A program made the position numbers and the translations under genes. From the NCBI RefSeq assembly GCF_005048155.1, contig NZ_SUMB01000009.1, positions 329,691 through 393,690 on the forward strand: a stretch of DNA of 64,000 bases, given 5' to 3'. The notes beneath the pieces are model-generated. The model was given only the letters and a program-made list of their open reading frames with translations, was not told the DNA's origin and did not search any database. Source of the DNA: Streptomyces piniterrae (GTDB lineage: Bacteria > Actinomycetota > Actinomycetes > Streptomycetales > Streptomycetaceae). Shown in pieces: positions 42,160 to 50,719 of this stretch; the stretch's first letter is position 1, and every line of letters begins with the position of its first letter.

Positions 42160-44262
42160 TCACCGCTCGGTGGCCGGCGTCTTCTCCTGTTTGTCCTTCT
42201 GGGCGGCCCTGTCCTTCTGAGTGGTCTTGTCCTTCTTCGGCTGGGCGGCGACCGGCCCCCGCCGCACCGCGCCCGGTGCGTTCCACTCGGCGCGCTTGCG
42301 GGCCCGCTTCTTGGCGGCTTCGGAGGAGTCGAGCTGCCAGGGCACGGAGGTGACCATGACGCCGGGGGTGAAGAGGAGGCGGCCCTTGAGGCGCAGCGCC
42401 GACTGGTTGTGCAGCAGGTGCTCGTACCAGTGGCCGACGACGTATTCCGGGATGTAGACGGAGACGGCGTCGCGCGGGCTCTGCCGGCGCAGCGACTTGA
42501 CGTGGTCGATGATCGGCCGGGTGATCTCGCGGTAGGGGGAGGCGAGGACCTTGAGGGGGACCTCGATGCCGCGGCGTTCCCACTCCTCGCGCAGCGCCCT
42601 GGTGTCGGCCTGGTCGACGTCGACGCTGACCGCTTCGAGAGTGTCCGAGCGCATCAGCTTGGCGTAGTTCAGGGCGCGCAGGGTGGGCTTGTGGACCTTG
42701 GAGACCAGGACGAGGGAGTGCACCCGGGAGGGGCGTACGACGTCGTCGTCGGGGGTGTCGTCGGCGGCGATCTCGTCGGAGACCCGGTCGTAGTGGCGGC
42801 GGATCGCGGTCATCGTGACGAAGAAGATGACCATGCCGAGCAGCGCCACCCACGCGCCGTGGGTGAACTTCGTCAGCAGCACGACGGCGAGGACGAGGCC
42901 GGTGAAGGTGGCGCCGAAGGCGTTGATGGCGCGCGAGCTCTGCATCCGGCGGCGCTTGGCCGGGTCCTTCTCGGTCAGCAGGTGGCGGTTCCAGTGGCGG
43001 ACCATGCCGATCTGGCTGAGCGTGAAGGAGACGAAGACGCCGACGATGTAGAGCTGGATGAGGCGGGTGGAGTCGGCGCCGTAGATATAGGTGAGGACGG
43101 CGGCGGCGCCGGCCAGCAGCACGATGCCGTTGGAGAAGGCCAGGCGGTCGCCGCGGGTGTGCAGCTGGCGCGGCAGATAGCGGTCCTGGGCGAGGATCGA
43201 GCCGAGCAGCGGGAAGCCGTTGTACGCGGTGTTGGCGGCCAGGAAGAGGACCAGCGCGGTGGCGGCGGCCAGCACGACGAAGAGGAACGAGCCGCTGCCG
43301 AAGACCGCGGCGGCGACCTGGGAGATGACCGGGTCCTGGGTGAAGCCGGCGCCGACCGGTGTGCCGTTCCTCAGCAGGTCCTTGGCCGGGCTCTCCGCCA
43401 TGTGCACGTTGGTGGCCATGGCCAGGGCGATGATGCCGCAGAACATGGTGACGGCCAGGCCGCCCATGAGCGCCAGCGTCGTGGCGGCGTTCTTGGACTT
43501 GGGCTTGCGGAAGGCCGGGACGCCGTTGGAGATCGCCTCGACGCCGGTGAGCGCGGCACACCCGGAGGAGAACGCGCGCAGCAGGAGGAAGACCAGCGCG
43601 AAGCCGGCCAGGCCGCCCTGTTCGGCGTGGATGGTGAGGTCGGCGGTGGGGGCCTTCATGGTGTCGCCCATCACCAGGCCGCGGATCGCGCCCCACGCGA
43701 TCATGATGAAGACACCGGCCACGAAGACGTACGTGGGGATCGCGAAGAGCTTGCCGGATTCCCTGACCCCGCGCAGGTTCATCAGCGTCAGCAGGACGAT
43801 GACAGCGACCGCGCAGAGGGTCTTGTGCTCGACGACGAAGGGGATCGCGGAGCCCAGGTTCTCGATGCCGGAGGAGATGGAGACCGCGACGGTCAGCACA
43901 TAGTCGACGAGCAGGGCGCTGGCGACGGTGAGGCCTGCCCGCGGGCCGAGATTCGTGGTGGCGACCTCGTAGTCGCCGCCGCCGCTCGGGTAGGCGTGCA
44001 CGTTCTGCCGGTACGACGCCACGACGGTGAACATCAGCACCACGACCGCGACCGCGATCCAGGGGCTGAATGTGTATGCCGACACCCCCGCAACGGAGAG
44101 CACGAGCAGTACCTCACCCGGCGCGTAGGCCACGGAGGACAGCGGGTCGGACGCGAAGACGGGGAGGGCAATGCGCTTGGGAAGGAGCGTCTCCCCCAGC
44201 TTGTCGCTGCGCAGTGCGCGCCCGATCAGGATCCGTTTGGGCACGTCGGTCAGTTTGGACAC
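42160..44262 (-). CDS. KimA-like potassium transporter (APC superfamily, YdaO type)
   Basis: A 700-residue protein with about 12 TM segments in the first 470 residues and a cytosolic C-terminal domain of about 200. The start (LPVFASDPLSSVAYAPGEVL), then YPSGGGDYEVATTNLG and AYNGFPLLGSILAQD match the KimA/YdaO family of proton-coupled K+ importers. The C-terminal tail is Lys/Gln-rich and disordered. Genes for two Trk/Ceo regulatory subunits lie nearby. GTG at 44262 has no clear Shine-Dalgarno; TAGCAT seven bases upstream would make a leaderless message. Regulation by c-di-AMP is known for KimA but not visible here. Confidence 0.82.
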   Translation of the reverse strand: MSKLTDVPKRILIGRALRSDKLGETLLPKRIALPVFASDPLSSVAYAPGEVLLVLSVAGVSAYTFSPWIAVAVVVLMFTVVASYRQNVHAYPSGGGDYEVATTNLGPRAGLTVASALLVDYVLTVAVSISSGIENLGSAIPFVVEHKTLCAVAVIVLLTLMNLRGVRESGKLFAIPTYVFVAGVFIMIAWGAIRGLVMGDTMKAPTADLTIHAEQGGLAGFALVFLLLRAFSSGCAALTGVEAISNGVPAFRKPKSKNAATTLALMGGLAVTMFCGIIALAMATNVHMAESPAKDLLRNGTPVGAGFTQDPVISQVAAAVFGSGSFLFVVLAAATALVLFLAANTAYNGFPLLGSILAQDRYLPRQLHTRGDRLAFSNGIVLLAGAAAVLTYIYGADSTRLIQLYIVGVFVSFTLSQIGMVRHWNRHLLTEKDPAKRRRMQSSRAINAFGATFTGLVLAVVLLTKFTHGAWVALLGMVIFFVTMTAIRRHYDRVSDEIAADDTPDDDVVRPSRVHSLVLVSKVHKPTLRALNYAKLMRSDTLEAVSVDVDQADTRALREEWERRGIEVPLKVLASPYREITRPIIDHVKSLRRQSPRDAVSVYIPEYVVGHWYEHLLHNQSALRLKGRLLFTPGVMVTSVPWQLDSSEAAKKRARKRAEWNAPGAVRRGPVAAQPKKDKTTQKDRAAQKDKQEKTPATER

Positions 44263-44593
44263 GGAGAGGATGCTAAGCCTTTGTCAACGCTCACGCCCAC
44301 CCACCACCCGCATGGCGGTCACGCGGAGGTCCGGTGCGGCCCGGCGTGCCTGGTCAGAACGGCACCGGGCACCGCGCCTGCACACGATCCGCACCTCCCG
44401 CCCACGCCGCGCGCCGACCGCGCGCGCCCATGGCACCGCATCGGCGGGCAGCCGTGGGCGGCGGCGGCCGGCAGCGTGCGGCCGGGTCGATCGTGACAGC
44501 ACCACCGGGGCGGGCACATTGCCGGAATCCGGCAACCTTTATGCGTTCCTGATGATCTGCTGACGCGGTACGGAGACCGCACGGCGGCCCCGG
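44263..44593. other. Intergenic region upstream of the KimA-like gene
   Basis: 331 bp between the KimA-like start and the PucR relic. On the minus strand TTGACA occurs close to TAGCAT (6 bp, too close to be a pair). No RNA element or repeat was recognised; in particular no ydaO-type riboswitch. Confidence 0.5.
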
Positions 44594-44778
44594 CTACAAC
44601 GGCTTTTCCGGCCACCCCAGCAGCCGGGCGCCCATAACCGCCGTCTCCAGCGTGAAGCGCTGCAGCGCGTCGGCCGGGTCGTAGCCGGTCAGGAAGGCGA
44701 TCCGGTCCAGCCGGCAGGAGAGGGTGCGCACGCTCACCCCCCACCCTTCCCTGGTTGCCAGGTCCCTGACATCCAGGC
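44594..44778 (-). pseudogene. PucR/CdaR-family regulator, C-terminal HTH remnant
   Basis: About 60 residues: LDVRDLATREG, VSVRTLSCRLDRIAFLTGYD, PADALQRFTLETAVMGARLL. This is the terminal helix-turn-helix of PucR-type regulators (usual form HxxTVxxRLxRIExLTG.DP). It has no start and runs straight out of the 3' end of the RCK gene. Relic of a larger regulator. Confidence 0.75.
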
Positions 44779-44783
44779 CGTGA

Positions 44784-46814
44784 TCAATCCTGCCGGACGG
44801 CGGTCGCGCGCGGCCGCCGGGCCAGCAGGTCGCCCAGGCCCTGGCGGGTGGCGGCCAGCAGGACGCGGTCCTGCGGCCGCAGGACATATCCGTCGCCCAG
44901 CTCGTGCACCAGGTGGGCCGGACCGCGTGCGGTGTCCTGGTGTGGCGCGCCGGCGGTGTCCGGCGAGCCCGCCGGATCGGGGTCGTCGGGCGCCGAGGTG
45001 TCGACGGCCAGCACCCGCAGCCGCCCCGGCCGCAGCACCTCGGCCACCGTACGGCCCTCCAGGACGGCATGGCCGCGCACCTCGACGCGGGCGAGCAGCA
45101 GCACCCGCCGCTCCACGGGGATGGCCCCCAGGATCTGACGGCCCATCATCGCGCCGGCGAAGGCGGGCGCGGACAGGAAGGAGACGCTGCGGCTTCGGGT
45201 CAGCGCCCGCGGGTGCGCGGCGCGCAGCGTGCGGTAGACGGCGGTGGCGAACCGGTCGTCGAACAGCCGCAGCGTCACCCGCAGCCGCGGCTTGAGCGAC
45301 CTGGCGTAGAGAGCGGCCTCCAGGTTCGTGGTGTCGTCGCTGGTCAAGGCGAGCAATGTCTGCGCACGGTCGACCTTCGCAGCCTCCAGCACGCCTTCCT
45401 GGGTGACGTCCCCCAGAACGGTCGGCACCCGCAACCGGCGGGCCAGCGCGATACCGCGCGCCTCCGGATCGCCCTCGATGCACACCACGGGGATGCCCAG
45501 CTCATGCAGCCGGGTCAGCACCCGGGTACCGACCTTCCCGAGCCCGAGCAGCACCACATGCCCGGACAGACCGCGCGGCGGACGGCGCAGCGCCGAGGCA
45601 CTGCGGAACGTGCCGAGCCCCTCGAACGCCGCCGCGACCAGCACCGGCAGCAGCAACAGCCCGATCAGTCCGGACAGCAGCTGGAGGATCTTGCGGGGCA
45701 GTGGCTCGCCGAGCGCCGGATCGTTGATGGCGAAGAGGTCCAGGAGCGAGAGATACGCGGCGTGCAGCGGGGTCTCGTCGGGGGTGGTGAGCCAGGAGGC
45801 CACGGCCACCGCCAGCACCGCACCGACGACACCGGCCAGCGACCAGCGCAGCCGCCGGGAGAACAGCGAGGTGAGGGGTGCGCCCCGGCCGCGCAGCCCG
45901 CCGGGGCGCACCGTCCGGCCGGTGTACGAGACGGTTTCCAGGACGACGGTGCCGCAGCCGGCGGCGGCCGCGACCGTGTCGTCGTCCGGCAGCAGCACAG
46001 GCCCGTCATCGCTGCCGCCGCCCGTCGAACTCGGCGCGTCCGCCGGGTCGTTGGCGGAGGCGGAGAGCACCGCGAGGGTGCACAGACCGGGTCCGGCGGG
46101 CCGGCCCGGAGGCACCGGCGCACGCTCGACCGCCCGCAGCATCAGCCCGTCCGCCTCGATCACCTTGCTGGTCCCGGCGACCGCGGTGGCGGCGAGCGCG
46201 GGGGCCACGGTGTCCGCGTCGGACAGCACGGTGGTGGAGGCGTCGACGCTCGCGCCGTCGGCCTCCCGGGCGTCGACCGTCGCGGCCTGGTCGAGCAACT
46301 CCTCCAGATGCTGGCCGAGTTTGCGGTTGTAGAGGCGGATGACCAGGCGCAGCCGGGGGTTGAGGCGGCGGACGCGCAGCGCGGCGTGGATATTGGTCTC
46401 GTCGTCGTCATAGACGAGCGCCAGCGCGCCCGCGTCGGCGATACCGGCCTCGGTTAAGGCTCGGTCGTCGGCTTCGGCCGCCTCCACGATCCGAATGGCC
46501 TCCTCGGGCGGCAGGTCCTCGTCATCGGCCGCCTCGGACGGCGTCGGGGAGGGGGGCGGGGCGGGTGTCAGCGAAGTACGGGCCATCGCCGCCGACATCC
46601 GCCCCAGCAGCGCCGTCGCCCGGCCGAGGGCGCGCGCCGGCGGGGGAATGCGCGGCCGGTGCGGCTCGCGGGCGGAGGGCACCACGAGGGTCACCCGTTC
46701 GCGGTAGACGTCCTGGAGTTCGACGGCGAGCCGGTGCGCGAGCGCATCGTCGCCGCAGACCACCATATGCGGGGCGAGGGAGCCCTGTTGGGGCTGCTGA
46801 GGCAGGTTGGGCAC
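44784..46814 (-). CDS. Membrane NAD-binding protein with tandem RCK (TrkA-N/C) domains
   Basis: A 676-residue protein. An N-terminal Rossmann region (MVVCGDDALAHRLAVELQDV) is followed by a first RCK part (AGALALVYDDDETNIHAALR), two TM segments (about residues 315-385) separated by a short loop, then a second RCK (VVLLGLGKVGTRVLTRLHEL, LALTSDDTTNLEAALYARSL) and a TrkA-C end. It resembles ligand-gated K+ channel/CASTOR-type proteins. Where a pore helix and TVGYG-like filter should be, the loop reads LSLLDLFAINDPALG, so it may not conduct K+. The GTG start at 46814 is uncertain. Confidence 0.75.
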   Translation of the reverse strand: MPNLPQQPQQGSLAPHMVVCGDDALAHRLAVELQDVYRERVTLVVPSAREPHRPRIPPPARALGRATALLGRMSAAMARTSLTPAPPPSPTPSEAADDEDLPPEEAIRIVEAAEADDRALTEAGIADAGALALVYDDDETNIHAALRVRRLNPRLRLVIRLYNRKLGQHLEELLDQAATVDAREADGASVDASTTVLSDADTVAPALAATAVAGTSKVIEADGLMLRAVERAPVPPGRPAGPGLCTLAVLSASANDPADAPSSTGGGSDDGPVLLPDDDTVAAAAGCGTVVLETVSYTGRTVRPGGLRGRGAPLTSLFSRRLRWSLAGVVGAVLAVAVASWLTTPDETPLHAAYLSLLDLFAINDPALGEPLPRKILQLLSGLIGLLLLPVLVAAAFEGLGTFRSASALRRPPRGLSGHVVLLGLGKVGTRVLTRLHELGIPVVCIEGDPEARGIALARRLRVPTVLGDVTQEGVLEAAKVDRAQTLLALTSDDTTNLEAALYARSLKPRLRVTLRLFDDRFATAVYRTLRAAHPRALTRSRSVSFLSAPAFAGAMMGRQILGAIPVERRVLLLARVEVRGHAVLEGRTVAEVLRPGRLRVLAVDTSAPDDPDPAGSPDTAGAPHQDTARGPAHLVHELGDGYVLRPQDRVLLAATRQGLGDLLARRPRATAVRQD

Positions 46815-47096
46815 ACCTCGTAGCGTGCCTCATACGGTGCGCCGAAGCGCGGCCGGGCGCGGGATCCGATGCGGGCGCGGTGCCCGACCGCTTCACAACG
46901 GCGCCGACCGCGGCCCCTCCAGGGCACGTCATTACGGCTACGGTTGTACCGGACCACGGTGCGCCCGGCGCTCGCGTTGCCGTACCGGGTCCGTGTCGCG
47001 AGCAGTGGCTTCGTGTCGCCGGTACTCGGAGAAGAAAGTAGTGAGCAGGGTGTTTGTGCAGGTCAGCGCGCTAGTCCAAGGCACGGGGTAATCAGC

Positions 47097-47765
47097 ATGC
47101 ACATCGTCATCATGGGGTGCGGCCGGGTGGGCTCAGCGCTCGCGCAGACCCTGGAGAGCCAGGGGCACACCATCGCGGTGGTCGACCAGGACCCGACCGC
47201 GTTCCGCCGCCTGGGCTCGTCCTTCGGCGGCCGCCGGGTGACCGGCGTCGGCTTCGACCAGGACACGCTCCGCGAGGCCGGCATCGAGGAGGCGGGCGCC
47301 TTCGCCGCCGTCTCCAGCGGTGACAACTCCAACATCATCGCGGCCCGGGTGGCCCGCGAGATGTTCGGTGTCGAGAACGTCGCGGCCCGGATCTACGACC
47401 CGCGCCGCGCCGAGGTCTACCAGCGGCTGGGCATCCCCACGGTCGCCACCGTCCGCTGGACGGCCGACCAGATGCTGCGCCGGCTGCTGCCCTCGGGCGC
47501 CGAGCCGCTGTGGCGGGACCCGAGTGGCGGCGTCCAGCTCGCCGAGGTGCACACCTCCGCTGCCTGGGTCGGCCACAAGATCAGCAAGCTGCAGGACGAG
47601 ACCGGCGTACGGGTCGCCTTCCTCACCCGGCTGGGCGAGGCGATGCTGCCGACCTCGCAGACCGTGCTGCAGGAGGGCGATCTGGTGCACGTGATGATGC
47701 GCAGCGACGAGGTCGAGAAGGTCGAAGCGGCATTCGCCGGGGGACCTGAGGAGGCGCACGCATGA
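47097..47765 (+). CDS. TrkA-family potassium uptake regulatory subunit (CeoB-like)
   Basis: A 222-residue peripheral membrane regulator. TrkA-N domain with MHIVIMGCGRVGSALAQTLE and VVDQDP (NAD-binding, acidic strand 2 end), then a TrkA-C domain (LLPSGAEPLWRDPSGGVQLA onward). It controls a Trk/Ktr or related K+ transporter by NAD(H)/ATP or c-di-AMP binding. Coupled to the following paralogue by ATGA overlap. No trkG/trkH membrane subunit is adjacent; the nearest K+ transporter is the KimA-like protein. Confidence 0.9.
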   Translation: MHIVIMGCGRVGSALAQTLESQGHTIAVVDQDPTAFRRLGSSFGGRRVTGVGFDQDTLREAGIEEAGAFAAVSSGDNSNIIAARVAREMFGVENVAARIYDPRRAEVYQRLGIPTVATVRWTADQMLRRLLPSGAEPLWRDPSGGVQLAEVHTSAAWVGHKISKLQDETGVRVAFLTRLGEAMLPTSQTVLQEGDLVHVMMRSDEVEKVEAAFAGGPEEAHA

Positions 47766-48439
47766 GGGTCGCAATCGCGGGCGCGGGCGCGGTGGGCCGT
47801 TCCATCGCCGGTGAGCTGTTGGAGAACGGCCACGAGATCCTGCTCATCGACAAGGCGCCGACCGCCATCTCGGTCGAGCGGGTGCCGCTGGCGGAGTGGC
47901 TGCTGGCCGACGCCTGCGAGATCACCTCGCTGGACGAGGCGGCGCTGCAGCGCTGCAACGTCGTCATCGCGGCGACCGGCGACGACAAGGTCAACCTCGT
48001 CGTCTCGCTGCTCGCCAAGACCGAGTACGGCGTGCCGCGGGTGGTTGCCCGGGTCAACAACCCGAAGAACGAGTGGCTGTTCAACGAGTCGTGGGGCGTC
48101 GATGTCGCGGTCTCCACGCCGCGTCTGATGTCGGCCCTGGTCGAGGAGGCGGTGAGCGTCGGCGACCTGGTGCGGCTGCTGCGCTTCAGCCACGGCGACG
48201 CCAACCTCGTCGAGCTCACGCTGCCCCCGGAGGCGGCCCTGGCGGGCACCCGGGTCGGCGATGTGGAGTGGCCCGAGGACACCTCCCTGGTCACGATCAT
48301 CCGCGGTACGCGGGTGCTCACGCCCAACAAGGAGGACGCGCTGGAGGCGGGCGACGAGCTGCTGTTCGTCGCGGCCCAGTCGCGCGAGGAGCAGCTGGAG
48401 GACCTGCTGTCGGTGCGCCGGGAGGACACGGCGGACTGA
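47762..48439 (+). CDS. TrkA-family potassium uptake regulatory subunit (CeoC-like)
   Basis: A 225-residue paralogue of the preceding gene: MRVAIAGAGAVGRSIAGELL, LLIDKAP, then VIAATGDDKVNLVVSLLAKT, and a C-terminal TrkA-C domain ending LLFVAAQSREEQLEDLLSV. Tandem CeoB/CeoC-type subunits form hetero-complexes in actinobacteria. Followed by a perfect terminator. Confidence 0.9.
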   Translation: MRVAIAGAGAVGRSIAGELLENGHEILLIDKAPTAISVERVPLAEWLLADACEITSLDEAALQRCNVVIAATGDDKVNLVVSLLAKTEYGVPRVVARVNNPKNEWLFNESWGVDVAVSTPRLMSALVEEAVSVGDLVRLLRFSHGDANLVELTLPPEAALAGTRVGDVEWPEDTSLVTIIRGTRVLTPNKEDALEAGDELLFVAAQSREEQLEDLLSVRREDTAD

Positions 48440-48473
48440 GCGGACCGGCCGCCGCGGCGTACGGACGTACGCG

Positions 48474-48508
48474 AGGGCCCCTGGGACCGGTGCGGTCCCA
48501 GGGGCCCT
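48474..48508. terminator. Perfect 16-bp terminator hairpin
   Basis: AGGGCCCCTGGGACCG pairs with CGGTCCCAGGGGCCCT around a GTG loop, between the convergent ceoC-like and DUF3159 genes. Confidence 0.92.
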
Positions 48509-48572
48509 GTCGTGTGCGGGTCGTGCGCGGAGTGCCGGGCGGTGGCCGGTGCCCGGTGGCGCCGGGTTCCTC

Positions 48573-49430
48573 TCAGCGGCGGTGGCGCGGGCCCTCCGGC
48601 CGCTCGGCGATCGCGTCGGGCGTGATGTCGCGGGACAGATCGTCCGCGACCCGGCCCAGGATCTCGCGCTCCTGCTCCCGCTGCTTCTTCGCCTCCTCCT
48701 CGGCCTTCTCCTGCGCCTCCATCTCCGCGAAGACATCGATGGGCGGCGGCGCCTTCGTCAGGAAGACCCAGGTCAGATAGACCGCGAGCAGGAACGGCGG
48801 GATCTTCAGGGCGATCAGCACCCAGCCGAGGTGGGTGGTGTCCGCCCACCAGTACAGCGGGAAGAGGATCGCGCACTTGGCGAGCAGGATCAGGCCCCAG
48901 GCCCAGCTGGCCTTGGCGTACGCCTTCTTGCGGCCCGGGTTGCGGGTGCGCCAGGAGAGGTTCTCCTTGAACACCGGGCCCAGGATCAGGCCGATCAGCG
49001 GCACGCCCGCCAGCGTCGTGACGAAGTAGGCGAGCGACAGCCCCAGGGTGTAGAGCATGCCCGGCAGATAGAAGTCCTTGGCATTGCCGGTCATCATCGC
49101 GAAGACCACGCCGAAGGCCACACCGAAGACGCCCCCGAAGGCGTGCTTCACGGTGTCCCTGCGCACCAGGCGGACGGCCGCCAGCACCAGCGAGACGGCC
49201 AGCGCGGCGATCGCCGAGATGTGCAGGTCCTTGTTGACCGTGAAGATCGCGACGAACAGCAGGCCGGGGAGAACGGTCTCCACCATGCCGCGAACGCCGC
49301 CGAACGCCTCGAACAGGGCGGCCTCTGTGACCTGCCTGCCGTCGGCGTCCTGGCCCGCGCCGGGGGTGGGCGCGGCAGCCTTCGAAAGGTCTGCGGAAGT
49401 GTCAGTGGTCGGTCGGTCGTGAGACGTCAC
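48573..49430 (-). CDS. DUF3159 membrane protein
   Basis: A 285-residue protein with about six TM segments between residues 50 and 235, a Thr/Asp/Ala-rich cytosolic N-terminus, and a highly charged C-terminal coiled coil (EMEAQEKAEEEAKKQREQER). TM-region signatures GGVRGMVETVLPGLLFVAIF and AFGGVFGVAFGVVFAMMTGN are those of DUF3159, an actinobacterial family of unknown function. It begins 3 bp after the OB-fold gene stop, so the two form an operon. Conserved association with the OB-fold and K+ genes is known in actinobacteria but unexplained. Confidence 0.85.
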   Translation of the reverse strand: MTSHDRPTTDTSADLSKAAAPTPGAGQDADGRQVTEAALFEAFGGVRGMVETVLPGLLFVAIFTVNKDLHISAIAALAVSLVLAAVRLVRRDTVKHAFGGVFGVAFGVVFAMMTGNAKDFYLPGMLYTLGLSLAYFVTTLAGVPLIGLILGPVFKENLSWRTRNPGRKKAYAKASWAWGLILLAKCAILFPLYWWADTTHLGWVLIALKIPPFLLAVYLTWVFLTKAPPPIDVFAEMEAQEKAEEEAKKQREQEREILGRVADDLSRDITPDAIAERPEGPRHRR

Positions 49431-49433
49431 CGG

Positions 49434-49832
49434 CTACTCCTGTCCGAGCGGTCGCAGTTCGTACTTCGGGTTGAAGAGCACCCGGCGTCCGTGGCTCATG
49501 GAGACCCGGCCCGAGGCGATGAGCTTACGGCCCGGCTCTATCCCCACGATGGAGCGACGTCCCAGCCACACCACATCGAGGGCGGCGGAGCCGTCGTACA
49601 GCTCCGCCTCCAGCGCGGGCACACCGGCGCGCGGCCGCAGCGTCACATGCCGCAGGGTGCCGGTGACCTTCACTATCTGGCGGTCGTCGCAGTCGCAGAT
49701 GCGGGTGCACCCCGTATCGTGCGCGTCCTGCTGCAGCTCGGCGGACTGCAGCTCCTCCTCGGAGGAGGACAGTCGGTCGAGCAGCCGGCGGAAGCGACCG
49801 GCAGGCTTCCCGGATCGGGTCCCAGCACTCAT
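49434..49832 (-). CDS. OB-fold nucleic-acid-binding protein
   Basis: A 132-residue protein. A helical N-terminal 45 residues (FRRLLDRLSSSEEELQSAEL) is followed by an OB fold: VKVTGTLRHVTLRPRAGVPA, LEAELYDGSAALDVVWLGRR, GRKLIASGRVSMSHGRRVLF. RecG-wedge/tRNA-anticodon-like OB folds bind single-stranded nucleic acid. Start at the ATG of MSAGTRSGK; the longer upstream frame is low complexity. First gene of the unit with DUF3159. Confidence 0.82.
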   Translation of the reverse strand: MSAGTRSGKPAGRFRRLLDRLSSSEEELQSAELQQDAHDTGCTRICDCDDRQIVKVTGTLRHVTLRPRAGVPALEAELYDGSAALDVVWLGRRSIVGIEPGRKLIASGRVSMSHGRRVLFNPKYELRPLGQE

Positions 49833-49863
49833 AGCGCCAGCGTACCGGTGCGCCCCGCGGAGA

Positions 49864-49991
49864 TCACTGCTCGAACCGGCAGCCCGCCCCGGGCCCCGCG
49901 ATACCGCACACCCCGGAGGCAACCCCCGGACCCCCGGCCGGCCCCCCACCACCACCTCACTGCTCGAACCGGTAGCCCATCCCCGGCTCCG
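49864..49991. repeat. Partial duplication of the kdpE 3' end
   Basis: TCACTGCTCGAACCGGCAGC at 49864 repeats with about 29 of 35 matches as TCACTGCTCGAACCGGTAGC at 49957, offset 93 bp. The second copy is the stop and last codons of kdpE; the first lies beyond the stop, separated by C-rich sequence. Probably slippage or a remnant of an older longer terminus. Confidence 0.7.
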
Positions 49992-50640
49992 TGATGAAGT
50001 GCCGCGGATGTGAGGGATCGGACTCCAGCTTGCGGCGGAGCTGGGCCATGTAGACCCGCAGATAGTTGGTCTCGGTGCCGTACGACGGGCCCCAGACCTC
50101 CTGGAGCAGCTGCTTCTGGCTGACCAGGCGGCCCGCGTTGCGTACGAGGACCTCCAGCAGGTGCCACTCGGTGGGGGTCAGCCGGATGTCGCGGCCGCCG
50201 CGGTTCACCTTCTTCGCGGCGAGGTCGACGGTGAAGCCGTCGGTCTCCACGACGACCTCGTCGTCGGCCGGTCCGGTCGGCTCGGCCCGGCGCACCGCCG
50301 CCCGCAGCCGGGCCAGCAGCTCGTCCATCCCGAACGGCTTGGTGACGTAGTCGTCCGCGCCCGCGTCCAGCGCCTCGACCTTCTCGTCGGAGGTCTGGCG
50401 CGCGGACAGCACCAGGATCGGCACCCTCGTCCAGCCCCGCAGCCCCCTGATCACCTCGACCCCGTCCATGTCGGGCAGGCCGAGGTCCAGGACGATGACG
50501 TCGGGGTGGCGGGCGGCGGCGAGCTTGAGCGCGGTGGCCCCGTCGGGGGCGGCGTCCACCTCGTACTTGCGCGCCTTCAGGTTGATCACGAGGGCGCGTA
50601 CGATCTGCGGCTCGTCATCGACCACAAGCACCCGGTTCAC
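49957..50640 (-). CDS. kdpE: Response regulator KdpE
   Basis: A 227-residue OmpR/PhoB-type regulator. Receiver domain with DDE near residue 9, phospho-acceptor Asp in VIVLDLGLPDMDG (about D52) and Lys in DDYVTKPFGMDEL (about K101). The winged-helix output domain has LTPTEWHLLEVLVRNAGRLV and TNYLRVYMAQLRRKLE, ending GMGYRFEQ. It activates kdp expression in response to KdpD phosphorylation. GTG start; lies 79 bp downstream of kdpD. Confidence 0.94.
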   Translation of the reverse strand: MNRVLVVDDEPQIVRALVINLKARKYEVDAAPDGATALKLAAARHPDVIVLDLGLPDMDGVEVIRGLRGWTRVPILVLSARQTSDEKVEALDAGADDYVTKPFGMDELLARLRAAVRRAEPTGPADDEVVVETDGFTVDLAAKKVNRGGRDIRLTPTEWHLLEVLVRNAGRLVSQKQLLQEVWGPSYGTETNYLRVYMAQLRRKLESDPSHPRHFITEPGMGYRFEQ

Positions 50641-50719
50641 TGGCGTTCTCCTCGTGGTGTCGGTTCCCGCCGGGCCAGGCCCGCGGGACGTCTGGTGAGA
50701 GTGGTCGGGGTGGCCCGGC

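Noticed and set aside
40709..43696. A 995-codon minus-strand open frame joining the RNA methyltransferase to a long basic N-terminal extension
   Set aside because: The extension is the out-of-frame shadow of the KimA-like gene. The methyltransferase starts near 42037.
44263..44593. Possible c-di-AMP (ydaO) riboswitch before the KimA-like gene
   Set aside because: No characteristic conserved helices seen; the message may even be leaderless.
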